Origin: Rhizobium glycinendophyticum
GTDB lineage: Bacteria > Pseudomonadota > Alphaproteobacteria > Rhizobiales > Rhizobiaceae
Assembly (NCBI RefSeq): GCF_006443685.1
Contig: NZ_VFYP01000007.1
Span: forward strand, 62,001-126,000
Length of the DNA: 64,000 nucleotides
Direction of reading: 5' to 3'
In this document: one piece after another, positions 28,478 through 37,337 of the stretch
Position numbering within the stretch: the first letter of the stretch is position 1
Layout of the letters: every line of letters starts with the position of its first letter
Program-made: the position numbers and the translations under genes
The notes under the pieces: model-generated
The model's input: the letters and a program-made list of their open reading frames with translations, nothing else
Database searches by the model: none
Told to the model about the DNA's origin: nothing

Positions 28478-29517
28478 GCCTCGACATCACCTTCGCCTAT
28501 CCTGGTGATCTCGCACTCAAGACCGGCGGTTATGGTTACGACCGCAAGCTGATCGAGGGTCTTGAGGCGCTTGGCTGGAAGGTCGAGCTTCTTTCGCTCG
28601 GCGACGGCTTTCCGTCACCATCGCCCGAGGTTCTCAAAGAGGCCGAGCGCAGTCTGTCTGCTCTGCCTGATGACGCTCTGTTGCTGATCGATGGGCTGGC
28701 CTTCGGCGTGCTCGACGCCTGGGCCAGCCGTGAGGCTTCACGCCTTCGGCTGGCCATCCTCGTCCATCACCCGCTGGCGCTCGAGACCGGTCTTTCACAG
28801 GAAGAGCGCCTCATCTTCACCGAGAGAGAGAGGCGCGCTCTGTCCCATGCCGCGCAGATCTTCGTAACATCTGCGATGACGGCACGCGAACTCGTGGCCG
28901 GCTATGATGTTGACCCTCAGAGGCTGACGATTGCCCTACCGGGGACCGATCGCCTGGGGCTGGCGCCGCGAAGGGGGGATCCGCCGATGATCCTCTCGGT
29001 CGGAACGCTCACCCGCCGCAAGGGCCATGACGTGCTCGTGCGTGCGCTCAAACAGATCGAAAGCCTGCCCTGGCAGGCCTGTATCGTCGGGGCGGGTACA
29101 CTCGACCCACGAACTGCCGATGCGCTCGAAAACCTGATTTTGTCTGAGGGGCTTTCCAACAGGATCAAGCTTGCAGGCGAGGTCGAAGACACTCGTTTGG
29201 AAATGCTCAACGCCGATATATTTGCTCTGGCCAGCCGTTATGAAGGTTACGGAATGGTCTTTGCGGAAGCTCTGTCGCATGGCCTGCCCATCGTCGGCTG
29301 CGCCACCGGCGCCGTACCGGATGTCGTGCCTGAAGAGGCGGGCATTCTGGTTCCCGTCGACGATGTAGACGCTTTCACCGATGCGCTACGCCGGCTCTTG
29401 GCCGATCCACACCTGCGGGACGAAAAGGCGCAAGGATCGGCGTTGGCCGGAGAGCAACTTCCGACCTGGGCCCACACGGCCGCCATCTTCTCCAGCCGAT
29501 TGCAGGACCTGACATGA
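28474..29517 (+). CDS. Glycosyltransferase family 4 protein
   Basis: About 347 residues, retaining GT-B glycosyltransferase. The donor domain shows LSVGTLTRRKGHDVLVRAL, the middle AGEVEDTRLEMLNADIFALA, and the EX7E motif in RYEGYGMVFAEALSHG with its two glutamates, followed by GAVPDVVPEEAGILVP. The acceptor side begins AYPGDLALKTGGYGYDRKLI. The likely start is a TTG overlapping the stop of the preceding gene (TTGA) with GAGG upstream; an ATG 18 bases earlier has no ribosome binding site. Sugar donor and acceptor cannot be read, but position suggests that it decorates the product of the pterin-like cluster. Confidence 0.85.
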   Translation: MSLDITFAYPGDLALKTGGYGYDRKLIEGLEALGWKVELLSLGDGFPSPSPEVLKEAERSLSALPDDALLLIDGLAFGVLDAWASREASRLRLAILVHHPLALETGLSQEERLIFTERERRALSHAAQIFVTSAMTARELVAGYDVDPQRLTIALPGTDRLGLAPRRGDPPMILSVGTLTRRKGHDVLVRALKQIESLPWQACIVGAGTLDPRTADALENLILSEGLSNRIKLAGEVEDTRLEMLNADIFALASRYEGYGMVFAEALSHGLPIVGCATGAVPDVVPEEAGILVPVDDVDAFTDALRRLLADPHLRDEKAQGSALAGEQLPTWAHTAAIFSSRLQDLT

Positions 29518-30314
29518 GTGGTTTCGATAAAAATTGGCTGGCGCTGCGTGAACCGGCAGATCGCCTCGCCCGGTCCCGCCCGTTGATCGGTACGCTCTGT
29601 CGCCATCTGGCAGAGGCCCGGCAAGCGCCCTTACTGCTCGATATCGGCTGTGGGACGGGCTCGACCTATAGAACCCTTTCACCGCTTCTCCCGGCGCAAA
29701 CACGCTGGCTTTTGTTGGATTATGATCCGCAACTGCTGCTGGAAGCGGAAAGGCAGATCACGTCTTCCGACGGGATCTCCTTCCGCCAACATGACCTCAA
29801 CGACCTTGCTGATCTGCCCCTCGACGGGGTCTCCATGGTCACGGCCTCGGCGCTTTTCGATCTGTGCTCGGCGTCGTTCACCGACCGTTTTGTCGAACGC
29901 CTTTCCTACCAAAAGACGGGCCTCTACGCCGCGCTGAACTATGACGGCGTCATGGAATGGGGCACGAGCCATCCGCTCGACACGCAGGTCGTCGATAGCT
30001 TCAATCGCCACCAGGGTTTGGACAAGGGGTTTGGGCCGGCGCTCGGACCGAACGCCACGCACCATCTCGGCCAGTCGCTGAGATCTAAGGGATACAGGGT
30101 CGAGATCGGGCACAGCCCCTGGCGCCTTGGCCCCAATCAGCATGCACTGCAGGCGGAACTTCTGCGTGGCATCCAAGCCGCTGTCGCAGAAATCGGGGCT
30201 ATCGCTCCTGCCGAACTCGAAGACTGGGTCGCTTACCGCCTTGATGTGCTTGCGGACGAGCAGAGCCTATGCGTGATCGGCCACGCGGATCTTCTCGCCA
30301 TCCACGATCGATGA
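29514..30314 (+). CDS. Class I SAM-dependent methyltransferase
   Basis: 266 residues. The SAM-binding motif I is LLDIGCGTGSTYRTLSPLLP near residue 43, and motif II ends in LLLDYDPQLLLEAER. The C-terminal part has no recognised substrate motif. The ATG overlaps the glycosyltransferase stop by 4 bases (ATGA), so the two are translationally coupled. Its last 48 bases overlap the convergent RibD-like gene. Within this cluster it may N- or O-methylate the GTP-derived ring, which is inference. Confidence 0.83.
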   Translation: MSGFDKNWLALREPADRLARSRPLIGTLCRHLAEARQAPLLLDIGCGTGSTYRTLSPLLPAQTRWLLLDYDPQLLLEAERQITSSDGISFRQHDLNDLADLPLDGVSMVTASALFDLCSASFTDRFVERLSYQKTGLYAALNYDGVMEWGTSHPLDTQVVDSFNRHQGLDKGFGPALGPNATHHLGQSLRSKGYRVEIGHSPWRLGPNQHALQAELLRGIQAAVAEIGAIAPAELEDWVAYRLDVLADEQSLCVIGHADLLAIHDR

Positions 30315-31079
30315 CGCGACAGATGCCTGCAATTCGCAGTCGAAGAGAATGTCGCTGCCGAGACTGTAGATCTTGGCAGGCGGGCGATGGGCGCTGGTCA
30401 GATTTTCAATCGGCGGCAAGCTGATGCCGGCCGGCCCAGAGCCGATGATCAGGGGGGCGATCGCCACATGCAGCCGGTCGACCAGACCGGCATCGATGAA
30501 ACGGGCGATCGTGCGCGCGCCACCTTCGACCAGAATTCGCTGGAGACCCCTCTCTCTGAGCCGCGCCAATATCTCCTGAGGATCAAGCCCAGTTTGGCCC
30601 TGGCTTACGCGCAGGACCTCCGCGCGGTATCGTTTGTGGGGTACACGTTCGCTCTGGATCAACAGAATGGGAGCGCCGCCATCGCCAAACATACATTCGT
30701 TGCCGCTGAGTTCACCGCGGCAATCGATGACCACGCGGACAGGATTGGGACCCTTCACCGCGCGCACAGAGAGCCGGGGATTATCGGCCTTGACCGTGCC
30801 GATACCAACGATCACGGCTTCCACCAGCGCTCGGCAACGATGCAGGTGAGCGATCCCGTCAGGTCCCGAGATATCACGCGCGTCACCGCTTGGGGTCGCA
30901 ACGCGTCCATCGAGAGACTGTCCAACTTGCGCCAGAACGAAGCCCGCGCGTGCTGAGGCGATGGGGCCATAAAGAGCGAGCGCCGGATCCGTCTCTTCTC
31001 CAGGTCCAGCGCGATGCCGACCACCCCGCATGGCGAGAAGCCTTGCCCAGAGCTGGTCGTTCATCTCGATCTTGCGCAT
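30267..31079 (-). CDS. RibD C-terminal (reductase) domain protein
   Basis: About 270 residues. Only the reductase domain of RibD is present, as in yeast Rib7: FVLAQVGQSLDGRVATPSGD, AVIVGIGTVKADNPRLSVR, then the NADPH-site ILVEGGARTIARFIDAGLVDRL with IIGSGPAGI. The deaminase domain is missing. Such enzymes reduce the ribosyl side chain of the product of GTP cyclohydrolase II, so it matches the cyclohydrolase in the same cluster. Two starts are possible (31079 and 31064), both with weak ribosome binding sites. The cytochrome b561 gene lies 17 bases upstream on the same strand. Confidence 0.85.
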   Translation of the reverse strand: MRKIEMNDQLWARLLAMRGGRHRAGPGEETDPALALYGPIASARAGFVLAQVGQSLDGRVATPSGDARDISGPDGIAHLHRCRALVEAVIVGIGTVKADNPRLSVRAVKGPNPVRVVIDCRGELSGNECMFGDGGAPILLIQSERVPHKRYRAEVLRVSQGQTGLDPQEILARLRERGLQRILVEGGARTIARFIDAGLVDRLHVAIAPLIIGSGPAGISLPPIENLTSAHRPPAKIYSLGSDILFDCELQASVASSIVDGEKIRVADHA

Positions 31080-31096
31080 CAGGCGTGGCCCCGGCT

Positions 31097-31633
31097 TCAG
31101 AGGATACGGTAAAGGGTTTCGTCGCGGCGCACGACATGGTGAAACAATGCGGCGCCAATATGCAACGCAACCAACGTCAAAAGGATCCAGGCGCTCCACT
31201 CGTGGATGGAGGAAAGTGTCCAGGCAATATCGGGCGACTTGCCGATCGGGCTCCAGATCGTCACGAGGCCGAACCATTTCAGCGGGAAGCCATGGGCGTT
31301 TGTGGCGAGGAAGCCGGAGACCGGCATCAGCACCAGAAAGAGATAGAGCAGACCATGGACGCTGCCTGCAGCCAATCTCTCGATCGGGGGTGCGGGGCGC
31401 GAAGGAGCGGGTTTCGTCAATCGAAAGCCGACACGAAGCAGCATGATCCAGAGCACCAGAAATCCGAGGCTTTCATGCACGAGATAGAAGTCGAGCTTCA
31501 CCTCGTCTTTGGCGAACCCTATCATCAGGCCGAGGGGCCAGGTTAGAAAGACCAGAGCGGCAACAATCCAGTGCAGGATCCTGAGGGCCGGCCGGTAGCG
31601 CCCGCTGCTTTCCGCGTTATCGATAAGCTCCAT
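31097..31633 (-). CDS. Cytochrome b561-type membrane protein
   Basis: 178 residues with four hydrophobic spans and histidines placed to bind two haems: ALRILHWIVAALVFLTW, FYLVHESLGFLVLWIM, AAGSVHGLLYLFLVLMPVSG and SSIHEWSAWILLTLVALHIGAALFHHVV. It would pass electrons from the quinone pool to a periplasmic acceptor or the reverse. Immediately upstream of the RibD-like gene, so it may serve the same pathway as a redox component. The ATG chosen follows GGAG and removes a 58-residue upstream stretch with no family similarity. The 268 bases before it, up to the type I secretion genes, show no gene. Confidence 0.85.
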   Translation of the reverse strand: MELIDNAESSGRYRPALRILHWIVAALVFLTWPLGLMIGFAKDEVKLDFYLVHESLGFLVLWIMLLRVGFRLTKPAPSRPAPPIERLAAGSVHGLLYLFLVLMPVSGFLATNAHGFPLKWFGLVTIWSPIGKSPDIAWTLSSIHEWSAWILLTLVALHIGAALFHHVVRRDETLYRIL

Positions 31634-31901
31634 CCTCTCGCACTCCCATGCGGCGGCCTGAAAAGGTCTAGCTCCCATTCCCTCTGACGAGGTCGAATGT
31701 GGCGCATGTCCGCAAAGTAGATCGGCAAGCCTCAGGTCAAATTGCAAGTCACACAGTGGTGATCTGAAGGCGAAGGAGAGAAACGGGCCTTCGCATGGCT
31801 GCCGCAACCGCAGACGGACGGCTCTTGGTGCCGGCCGTGCAAGAGAAGCAAAAAGCTGCCGCTCGGCGCAATCCTTTTGTCTTTGCGACCCGCTTATCCT
31901 C

Positions 31902-33194
31902 TCAGCGCTCCGTCAGAGCGGCAGAACGCGCCTTGTTGATGGGTTTCATCAGATAACTCAAAACCGTTTTTCTGCCTGTCAAGATATCGACAGACGCAAC
32001 CATCCCCGGAATAATGGGATAGGAGACGCCGTCCTTGACCAGGGATGACTGATCAGTCTTGACCTGAACCAGGTAAAAGGTTTCTCCATTTTCCTTCTCC
32101 ACCAGGCTGTCGGCCGATATGTTGGTGACTTGTCCCTCAAGCCCGCCGAACACCGAGAAGTCGTAAGCCGTGACTTTCACGACAGCTTTTTGCCCTCGCT
32201 GGATGAAGGCGATATCGCGGGGGGAAATCCGGGCTTCAACGAGAAGCGTATCGGCCGTTGGCACAATTGCGGCTATGACAGATCCCGGATCGACATAGGC
32301 TCCGATCGTATTGACCTCGAGCGTATTGACGATGCCATCCACCGGTGAGCGGATATCGGTCCTTTCGACCCGGTCTGAGGCCCCTCGAATAGTCTCATCA
32401 ATCACTGATAGCTCGGCTAGAACTTGGGCTTTTTCTGTCACTGCTTGCTGTTGCAATTCTATCGGGAGCTCCTCGACCTGAAGCCGCGCTTCATCCACGG
32501 CGCCGCGCAGGCGATCAAGGCTTGCGGTATAAACCTCCACCTGTCCCCTTTGCTCCGAAAGCTCGCGCTCCACGGTGATGGACTGCATATGGGCCATCAA
32601 GCCCTTGTCTGCCAAAGAATTCATCAGGGCAAACTGCCGGCTCGACACCTCGATGTTCTGCCTCAGGCGCGCGATGTTGACCTGCGCCTCCTTGAGCTCG
32701 TTTTCTCGCTGTAAAAGCCGTTCCTGCAGCACGCGGAGCTTGTTTTTAAATCTGGCCTTGTTGGCTGCAAAGAGGTTCTCCTCATTGGCGCAAACCTTGG
32801 CCGCAACGGCCCTGACATCCTGCGGGCAGACGAATGCAGCGTCGTAGTCGCCAGCTTCCTCAAGCGCTAGACGGGCAACCTTTGCGCCAAGTGCGCGAGC
32901 CTTGGCGCGCGCCTCGCCTAATGACGATTCGGTCGTGATGTTGTTCAACTGGACAATGAGTTCCCCCTTCCGAACGATCTGACCAAGCTGCACGGCGATC
33001 GTCTGGACAATCCCGGCCTCAGACGACTGCACGATCTGTGTCTTCGAGACGGGAATGACCTTACCTTCTCCTCTTGCAAGTTCGTCGATCTGGGTAAATG
33101 CCGCCCAGGCGAGGAAGCTCATGAGCAAGAGTACCACGAGCCACAAAAGCATGCGGGCAATGAAGGGAGGTCTATCGACTATGGCTCGGTTCAT
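31902..33194 (-). CDS. Type I secretion periplasmic adaptor (HlyD family)
   Basis: 430 residues. A single membrane span lies at about residues 14-32 (LLWLVVLLLMSFLAWAAF), then the lipoyl/barrel part EGKVIPVSKTQIVQSSEAG, a long coiled-coil from about residue 130 to 270, and the second lipoyl half TDIRSPVDGIVNTLEVNT. It bridges the inner-membrane ABC exporter and an outer-membrane TolC-type channel. Its ATG overlaps the exporter's stop (ATGA). No TolC-like gene is present in the window. It resembles LapC-type adaptors. Confidence 0.92.
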   Translation of the reverse strand: MNRAIVDRPPFIARMLLWLVVLLLMSFLAWAAFTQIDELARGEGKVIPVSKTQIVQSSEAGIVQTIAVQLGQIVRKGELIVQLNNITTESSLGEARAKARALGAKVARLALEEAGDYDAAFVCPQDVRAVAAKVCANEENLFAANKARFKNKLRVLQERLLQRENELKEAQVNIARLRQNIEVSSRQFALMNSLADKGLMAHMQSITVERELSEQRGQVEVYTASLDRLRGAVDEARLQVEELPIELQQQAVTEKAQVLAELSVIDETIRGASDRVERTDIRSPVDGIVNTLEVNTIGAYVDPGSVIAAIVPTADTLLVEARISPRDIAFIQRGQKAVVKVTAYDFSVFGGLEGQVTNISADSLVEKENGETFYLVQVKTDQSSLVKDGVSYPIIPGMVASVDILTGRKTVLSYLMKPINKARSAALTER

Positions 33195-35371
33195 AGCCGC
33201 GCCATCGCTTTCTGCTGCAAATTCTCCAGCACATTCGCCTTTGGTCCGTCGGCGACCACCTTGCCCTGGTCGATGACGACGAGGCGATCGACAAGTTCAA
33301 GCATGCTCATTCGGTGCGTGGCAAGTATCACCGTCGTCTGAGCCTCGAACGTCGCTGAAAGCCGACTGATCAGGTTACGTTCACTTGCAAGATCCATGGC
33401 ACCCGATGGCTCGTCCAGGAATACGATCTTGGGCTTCGTCAACAGCAGGCGCGCAATTGCCAATGCCTGTTTCTGGCCGCCGGAGAGATTATTGCCTCGC
33501 TCTCCGACGGGCATGTCAAAACCACGCGGATGACGGGCCACGAATTCCTCGACACCGGTGATGCGGGCAACTTCGAGAAGTTCTTCGTCGGTTGCGTCAG
33601 CCCGACCTATCATCAGGTTCTCCTTCACCGTTCCTGAGAAAAGATCGGAGGATTGACCAGCAACACTGACTGCAGAGCGGACTTCAGAGACATGGTATTG
33701 TCTGATGTCAACACCATCAATGAGAATACGGCCTTCGGTTGGGATGAAAAGACCGTCCAACAGGCGCCCAACTGTCGTCTTTCCCGAGCCGATCCTTCCA
33801 ATGATGCCAACCTTTTCACCAGCTGTTACATTGAGGTTGAATTCGCGAAGAACGGGATAGTCGGTTCCGGGATAGCTAAAGGACACGTTCTGAAAGGCAA
33901 ACCTGCCTTTCGTGATTCTGCGATTGACGAAGCCCACATTGGACGGTCGGTCTTCAGGCTGCTCCATTACCTTGTTCAATATTCGAAGTGACAAGGTCGC
34001 CTGGCGAAGGCGCGCAAGCGTCATTGCGATTTGACCAAGCGGCGCACCAGCCCGGCCAGCGAGCATGACTGTGGCAACGATCGCACCCATCGCAAGCTTA
34101 CCCTCGGAAAACTCGTAGGTGCCAGCGATGATGATCAAAACGCCGACGACCTGCTGGATGAAAGTGGTCAGGTTCATCGCAGTGCTGGAGATGTGCTTGA
34201 TCGCTTCCTGCGTTCGGCTCGACTGCTTCATCAGTTCTTGCCAGCGGCGCAGCATAGTGGCTTCCGCACTCAAGCTTTTGACCGTTTCGATGGTGGAAAT
34301 CGTCTCCACCAGAAGCGACTGACGTTTGGAAGCTTCATTGTTGGCAGTTGCCATTCGACTGCCGATCTGCGCCTGAGCACGCAGGCCAACGGCGACCGTC
34401 AGCACTAGAGCCACTGCCGGGATGACCGCAAGCCAACCTGAAATGAAATAGATGGCGATGAGGAAGATGAAGACGAATGCCGTATCAACGACAAGACCTA
34501 TGGTGTTTGAGGTGAAGAACTCTCGAACGAATTCATACTGCATCACGCGGCTTGCGTATTCACCGGTCGACAAGGGTCGCGACGACAGGCTGGTGTTCAA
34601 CACCTTGTCGAAAATCATCTGAGACAGCTTGAGGTCCGCTTTTCGACCTGCATGGTCAATCAAGGCGGCCCTGGCGGTCTTCAAGAGGAAGTCGAACAGG
34701 TAAGCGATGAGGATCCCGAGCGACAGGACCCAGAGCGTCGGGATGGCCCGATTGGGCAGCACCCGGTCATAGACATTCATCGTAAACAGCGGCGAGCCGA
34801 GTGCGATCAAATTGATGAACAGGGCGGCGATGATGACCTGGGTGTAGCTGCGCCAATATGGCGCCAGCGTACGAACCAGCCAGTTCCCGCGCTCGATCTC
34901 ACTTCCCGCCCCGACCTGCGCTTCATCGCCATCGTTCTTGTAAAACAGTGTGAATACAAAGGCAGACTGGACATCGAGTGAACGCAGCTGGCCGAGGCTG
35001 AGCTTCTGTCTCAACGAGCCGCCATCCTTGTCGTCGACCAGGTAATCGCCGGCTTCGGTCGCCTCCAGAAGCGGCACAGTGCCGCCGTCCTTCAAAACCA
35101 CGATCGCTGGACAGTCGAAGTCTCCGGCGCGAACAGCCCGTGCATCCACTGCAACGACCTGAAGACCGATGCGCTCGCCGACATGTTCGACATCATCAAG
35201 CTCCAGCGACTCGACGATTTCGTCGGGAAGTCCAGAGAAAAGAACGGTATCGGAAGTCGGACGACCATAATAGCGGGCCACGGCCGCCAGGGACAGTTTG
35301 AACCTTCGCGAAACTGCATTCGAAGCAGCATTGTCAGGGCTGTCTGCCATCTTGATCGATTGACCGAACAT
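33191..35371 (-). CDS. Type I secretion ABC exporter (LapB/HlyB-like)
   Basis: About 726 residues. The N-terminal 130 residues are a C39-peptidase-like domain without the catalytic cysteine (SLAAVARYYGRPTSDTVL), as in HlyB and LapB, used to hold the substrate rather than cleave it. About six membrane spans follow, then the ATPase: Walker A IGRIGSGKTTVGRLLDG, signature LSGGQKQALAIARLL, Walker B KIVFLDEPSGAMD and the ATHR switch. It exports proteins with C-terminal RTX-type signals. ATG at 35371 was chosen; MADSP at 35347 is possible and neither has a good ribosome binding site. The cognate secreted protein is not nearby. Confidence 0.92.
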   Translation of the reverse strand: MFGQSIKMADSPDNAASNAVSRRFKLSLAAVARYYGRPTSDTVLFSGLPDEIVESLELDDVEHVGERIGLQVVAVDARAVRAGDFDCPAIVVLKDGGTVPLLEATEAGDYLVDDKDGGSLRQKLSLGQLRSLDVQSAFVFTLFYKNDGDEAQVGAGSEIERGNWLVRTLAPYWRSYTQVIIAALFINLIALGSPLFTMNVYDRVLPNRAIPTLWVLSLGILIAYLFDFLLKTARAALIDHAGRKADLKLSQMIFDKVLNTSLSSRPLSTGEYASRVMQYEFVREFFTSNTIGLVVDTAFVFIFLIAIYFISGWLAVIPAVALVLTVAVGLRAQAQIGSRMATANNEASKRQSLLVETISTIETVKSLSAEATMLRRWQELMKQSSRTQEAIKHISSTAMNLTTFIQQVVGVLIIIAGTYEFSEGKLAMGAIVATVMLAGRAGAPLGQIAMTLARLRQATLSLRILNKVMEQPEDRPSNVGFVNRRITKGRFAFQNVSFSYPGTDYPVLREFNLNVTAGEKVGIIGRIGSGKTTVGRLLDGLFIPTEGRILIDGVDIRQYHVSEVRSAVSVAGQSSDLFSGTVKENLMIGRADATDEELLEVARITGVEEFVARHPRGFDMPVGERGNNLSGGQKQALAIARLLLTKPKIVFLDEPSGAMDLASERNLISRLSATFEAQTTVILATHRMSMLELVDRLVVIDQGKVVADGPKANVLENLQQKAMARL

Positions 35372-35580
35372 CAAAGAGAGGTCACGGCCAAAAGGCCGAT
35401 CTACTGATCAACACTTTGACGCGAGAGGGATGAAAAAAGCATGAGCAGCTGTCATGCTGACGCGATTTTTCAGCATCCGGATCAAAGCCGCAGCTCTCTC
35501 GTGGCCAGCGAGCCTGGCATCGGCACCCAGGCGCTTCAGATTTGGCGCGGCCCGAAGCTTTAACTACAGACGCGACCTGT

Positions 35581-35862
35581 TCAGGGGCCGACCTTCACGC
35601 CCTTCCAGAAGGCCACCCGACCGGCGATCTCTTTTGCGGCAGACTTCGGCTGCGCATAGGACCAGGCGGCGTCCACATTGGGCTCACCGTCGACCTCCAG
35701 CGTGTAATAGCTTGCCTGCCCCTTCCAGGGACATTCGGATTTGCGGTCACTGGGGCGCAGATAAACCTGGTTGACCGAGGTGAAGGGAAAATAATGGTTG
35801 CCTTCAACAATCACCGTATCATCGCTTTCAGCAATGACGGCTCCGTTCCAAGTTGCCTTCAT
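35581..35862 (-). CDS. DUF427 family protein
   Basis: 93 residues, the usual length. Typical features are MKATWNGAVIAESDDTVIVEGNHYFP, the CPWKGQASYYTLEVDG segment with the family's Cys-Pro-Trp-Lys-Gly, and AWSYAQPKSAAKEIAGRVAFW. Its biochemical role is unknown; the fold is a small beta barrel. No operon partners: the nearest genes lie more than 200 bases away on both sides. Confidence 0.85.
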   Translation of the reverse strand: MKATWNGAVIAESDDTVIVEGNHYFPFTSVNQVYLRPSDRKSECPWKGQASYYTLEVDGEPNVDAAWSYAQPKSAAKEIAGRVAFWKGVKVGP

Positions 35863-36392
35863 GGTCCAGTCTCCCCTGTCTGAGTTCTAGTAAGCCCGTC
35901 ATGCCGAGCGACGTCGCGCCGTCGAACCAAGGGCGGTATCTTGAGGATTCCCAATTGATGAGAAAGATAAGGCTCCGTCGATGATTGGCCATATCACGAA
36001 GCGACGAAACTTTATTCTCGACCCCCAATAGAGATAGATCAGGCTCGGTTCTTTTGGTTTCATGCAGGTGTCTGCCTTCGAATAACGGCAGCAGAGCGGT
36101 CGTCTTTTGACGGGACGACCGGCACCTGGTCTGATCGGCGAACATGGCACGTCGATTGTTTCAAAGTATAGCAGACAAGCCAAATACAGGCTTTTGAGAA
36201 TGGGCAGATCGGTGTGAGATCTGCGCCCTCTGGAGGCGGGATCCGGCCTGATGTGCGGACGGTAATGTCGCCTGTGATAAAGGCGCCGGAGAAGCTCCGT
36301 CATAAACGCGACAAGGATCCCGGTCATCAAGAAGATCCAACCGGCGGATCCCTTTCAGTCGGACCGCAGGCCTCGCCTTCGCCTGTCAACGC
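35863..36392. other. 530-base stretch without a convincing gene
   Basis: Between the DUF427 gene and uronate dehydrogenase. Two small inverted repeats stand out: GGTCGTC/GACGACC at 36098-36120 and GCAGATC/GATCTGC at 36204-36224. A minus-strand frame starting near 36330 (MTGILVAFMTELLRRLYHR) looks hydrophobic at first but continues as low-complexity Arg-rich sequence without family likeness. I see no promoter that I would defend. Confidence 0.5.
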
Positions 36393-37193
36393 CTATTCAT
36401 CTTCTGCAAAGATTGGATCGCGGACGAAGGGACCGCCCTGATAGATGGCGATTGGGTCGTCTGGCGCTGGTTTCGCCACCGTGGCTTCGATCTCGGCCCG
36501 AAAACGTTCTGCATTGTCGCGCGGATGCCAGCCGAGATAGGAGACATGGGAATTGTCCCACCAGCGCGTATCATTGTTGGAGCAGCCCCAGATCACCGGA
36601 CAACCGAGGCGCGGCACACGGAAAATGCATTCGATCATGCTGAGGAAGTCATCATAGCTCATCCAGGTCGACAGCATGCGGTGGTTTTTCGGCTTCTCCA
36701 TGCAGCTCCCGATCCTGACCAGCGCCGTTTCCTGTCCGAATTTGTCGAAATACATCCGAGCCAGTGCTTCTCCGAAACATTTGGAGACGCCGTAGAGCCC
36801 GTCGGGTCTCAGCGGCGCGTTATGGTCGAGATATTCGTCCTGGCGATAGAAGCCGATCGTATGGTTGGAACTGGCAAAGAGGATACGCGGCATGCCGTTT
36901 GCTCGCGAGGCTTCATAGAGATTATGAAGGCCCAGCAAGTTGGCGTTGAGAATCTTGGAGAATTTGTCTTCGACCGAGATGCCGCCGAGATGAATGATCC
37001 CGTCGCAGCCTTCGACGAGTTTATCCACGGCAGCGCGATCGCCCAGATCACAGATGACACCCTCTTCATGCGGGGCCAAGCCCCCCAAATCGGCGATGTC
37101 CGATACGCGCAGGATATCCGCCATGTCCTTGAGCCGTCCACGCATGGCGCTTCCCAGCCCGCCGGCCGCCCCCGTCAGCAATAGTCGTTTCAC
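36393..37193 (-). CDS. udh: Uronate dehydrogenase
   Basis: 266 residues, matching the 265-residue Agrobacterium enzyme. A short-chain/extended dehydrogenase with NAD motif LLLTGAAGGLGSAMR at the N-terminus, LGGISVEDKF, and the catalytic Tyr-Lys in GLYGVSKCFGEALARMYF. It oxidises galacturonate or glucuronate to the corresponding aldaro-lactone, the first step of this pathway. The start is GTG with a strong GGAGG 7 bases upstream. It diverges from the FadR-type regulator, which probably controls both this gene and the plus-strand operon. The C-terminus (YQGGPFVRDPIFAEDE) is intact. Confidence 0.92.
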   Translation of the reverse strand: MKRLLLTGAAGGLGSAMRGRLKDMADILRVSDIADLGGLAPHEEGVICDLGDRAAVDKLVEGCDGIIHLGGISVEDKFSKILNANLLGLHNLYEASRANGMPRILFASSNHTIGFYRQDEYLDHNAPLRPDGLYGVSKCFGEALARMYFDKFGQETALVRIGSCMEKPKNHRMLSTWMSYDDFLSMIECIFRVPRLGCPVIWGCSNNDTRWWDNSHVSYLGWHPRDNAERFRAEIEATVAKPAPDDPIAIYQGGPFVRDPIFAEDE

Positions 37194-37220
37194 TGCACAT
37201 CCTCCGCACAATTGATTTAC

Positions 37221-37235
37221 ACTTATCATACAGGT
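37221..37235. promoter_or_regulatory. Candidate GntR/FadR-type operator at udh
   Basis: ACTTATCATACAGGT, a 15-base imperfect palindrome (arms ACTT/AGGT) directly upstream of udh in the divergent region. Its core GTATGA-type sequence (read on the minus strand as GTATGATAAGT) recurs before kdgD, which suggests a shared regulator. Confidence 0.4.
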
Positions 37236-37337
37236 ACGGTGAAACCGGTCAACATCACCACAGTCGCTCCGTGTTCTCCTTGCAAATTCGACATACGAGT
37301 TTATGCATGGGCCGAGGGCAAGACAGCGGGGGCAGGC

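Noticed and set aside
36204..36224. GCAGATC/GATCTGC repeat as a tra-type (LuxR) box
   Set aside because: Arms are similar in part, but spacing and flanks do not fit an 18-base tra box, and no suitable gene follows.
35899..36330. Minus-strand open frame behind udh
   Set aside because: Only its first 20 residues look plausible; the rest is Arg-rich low-complexity and has no match in memory.
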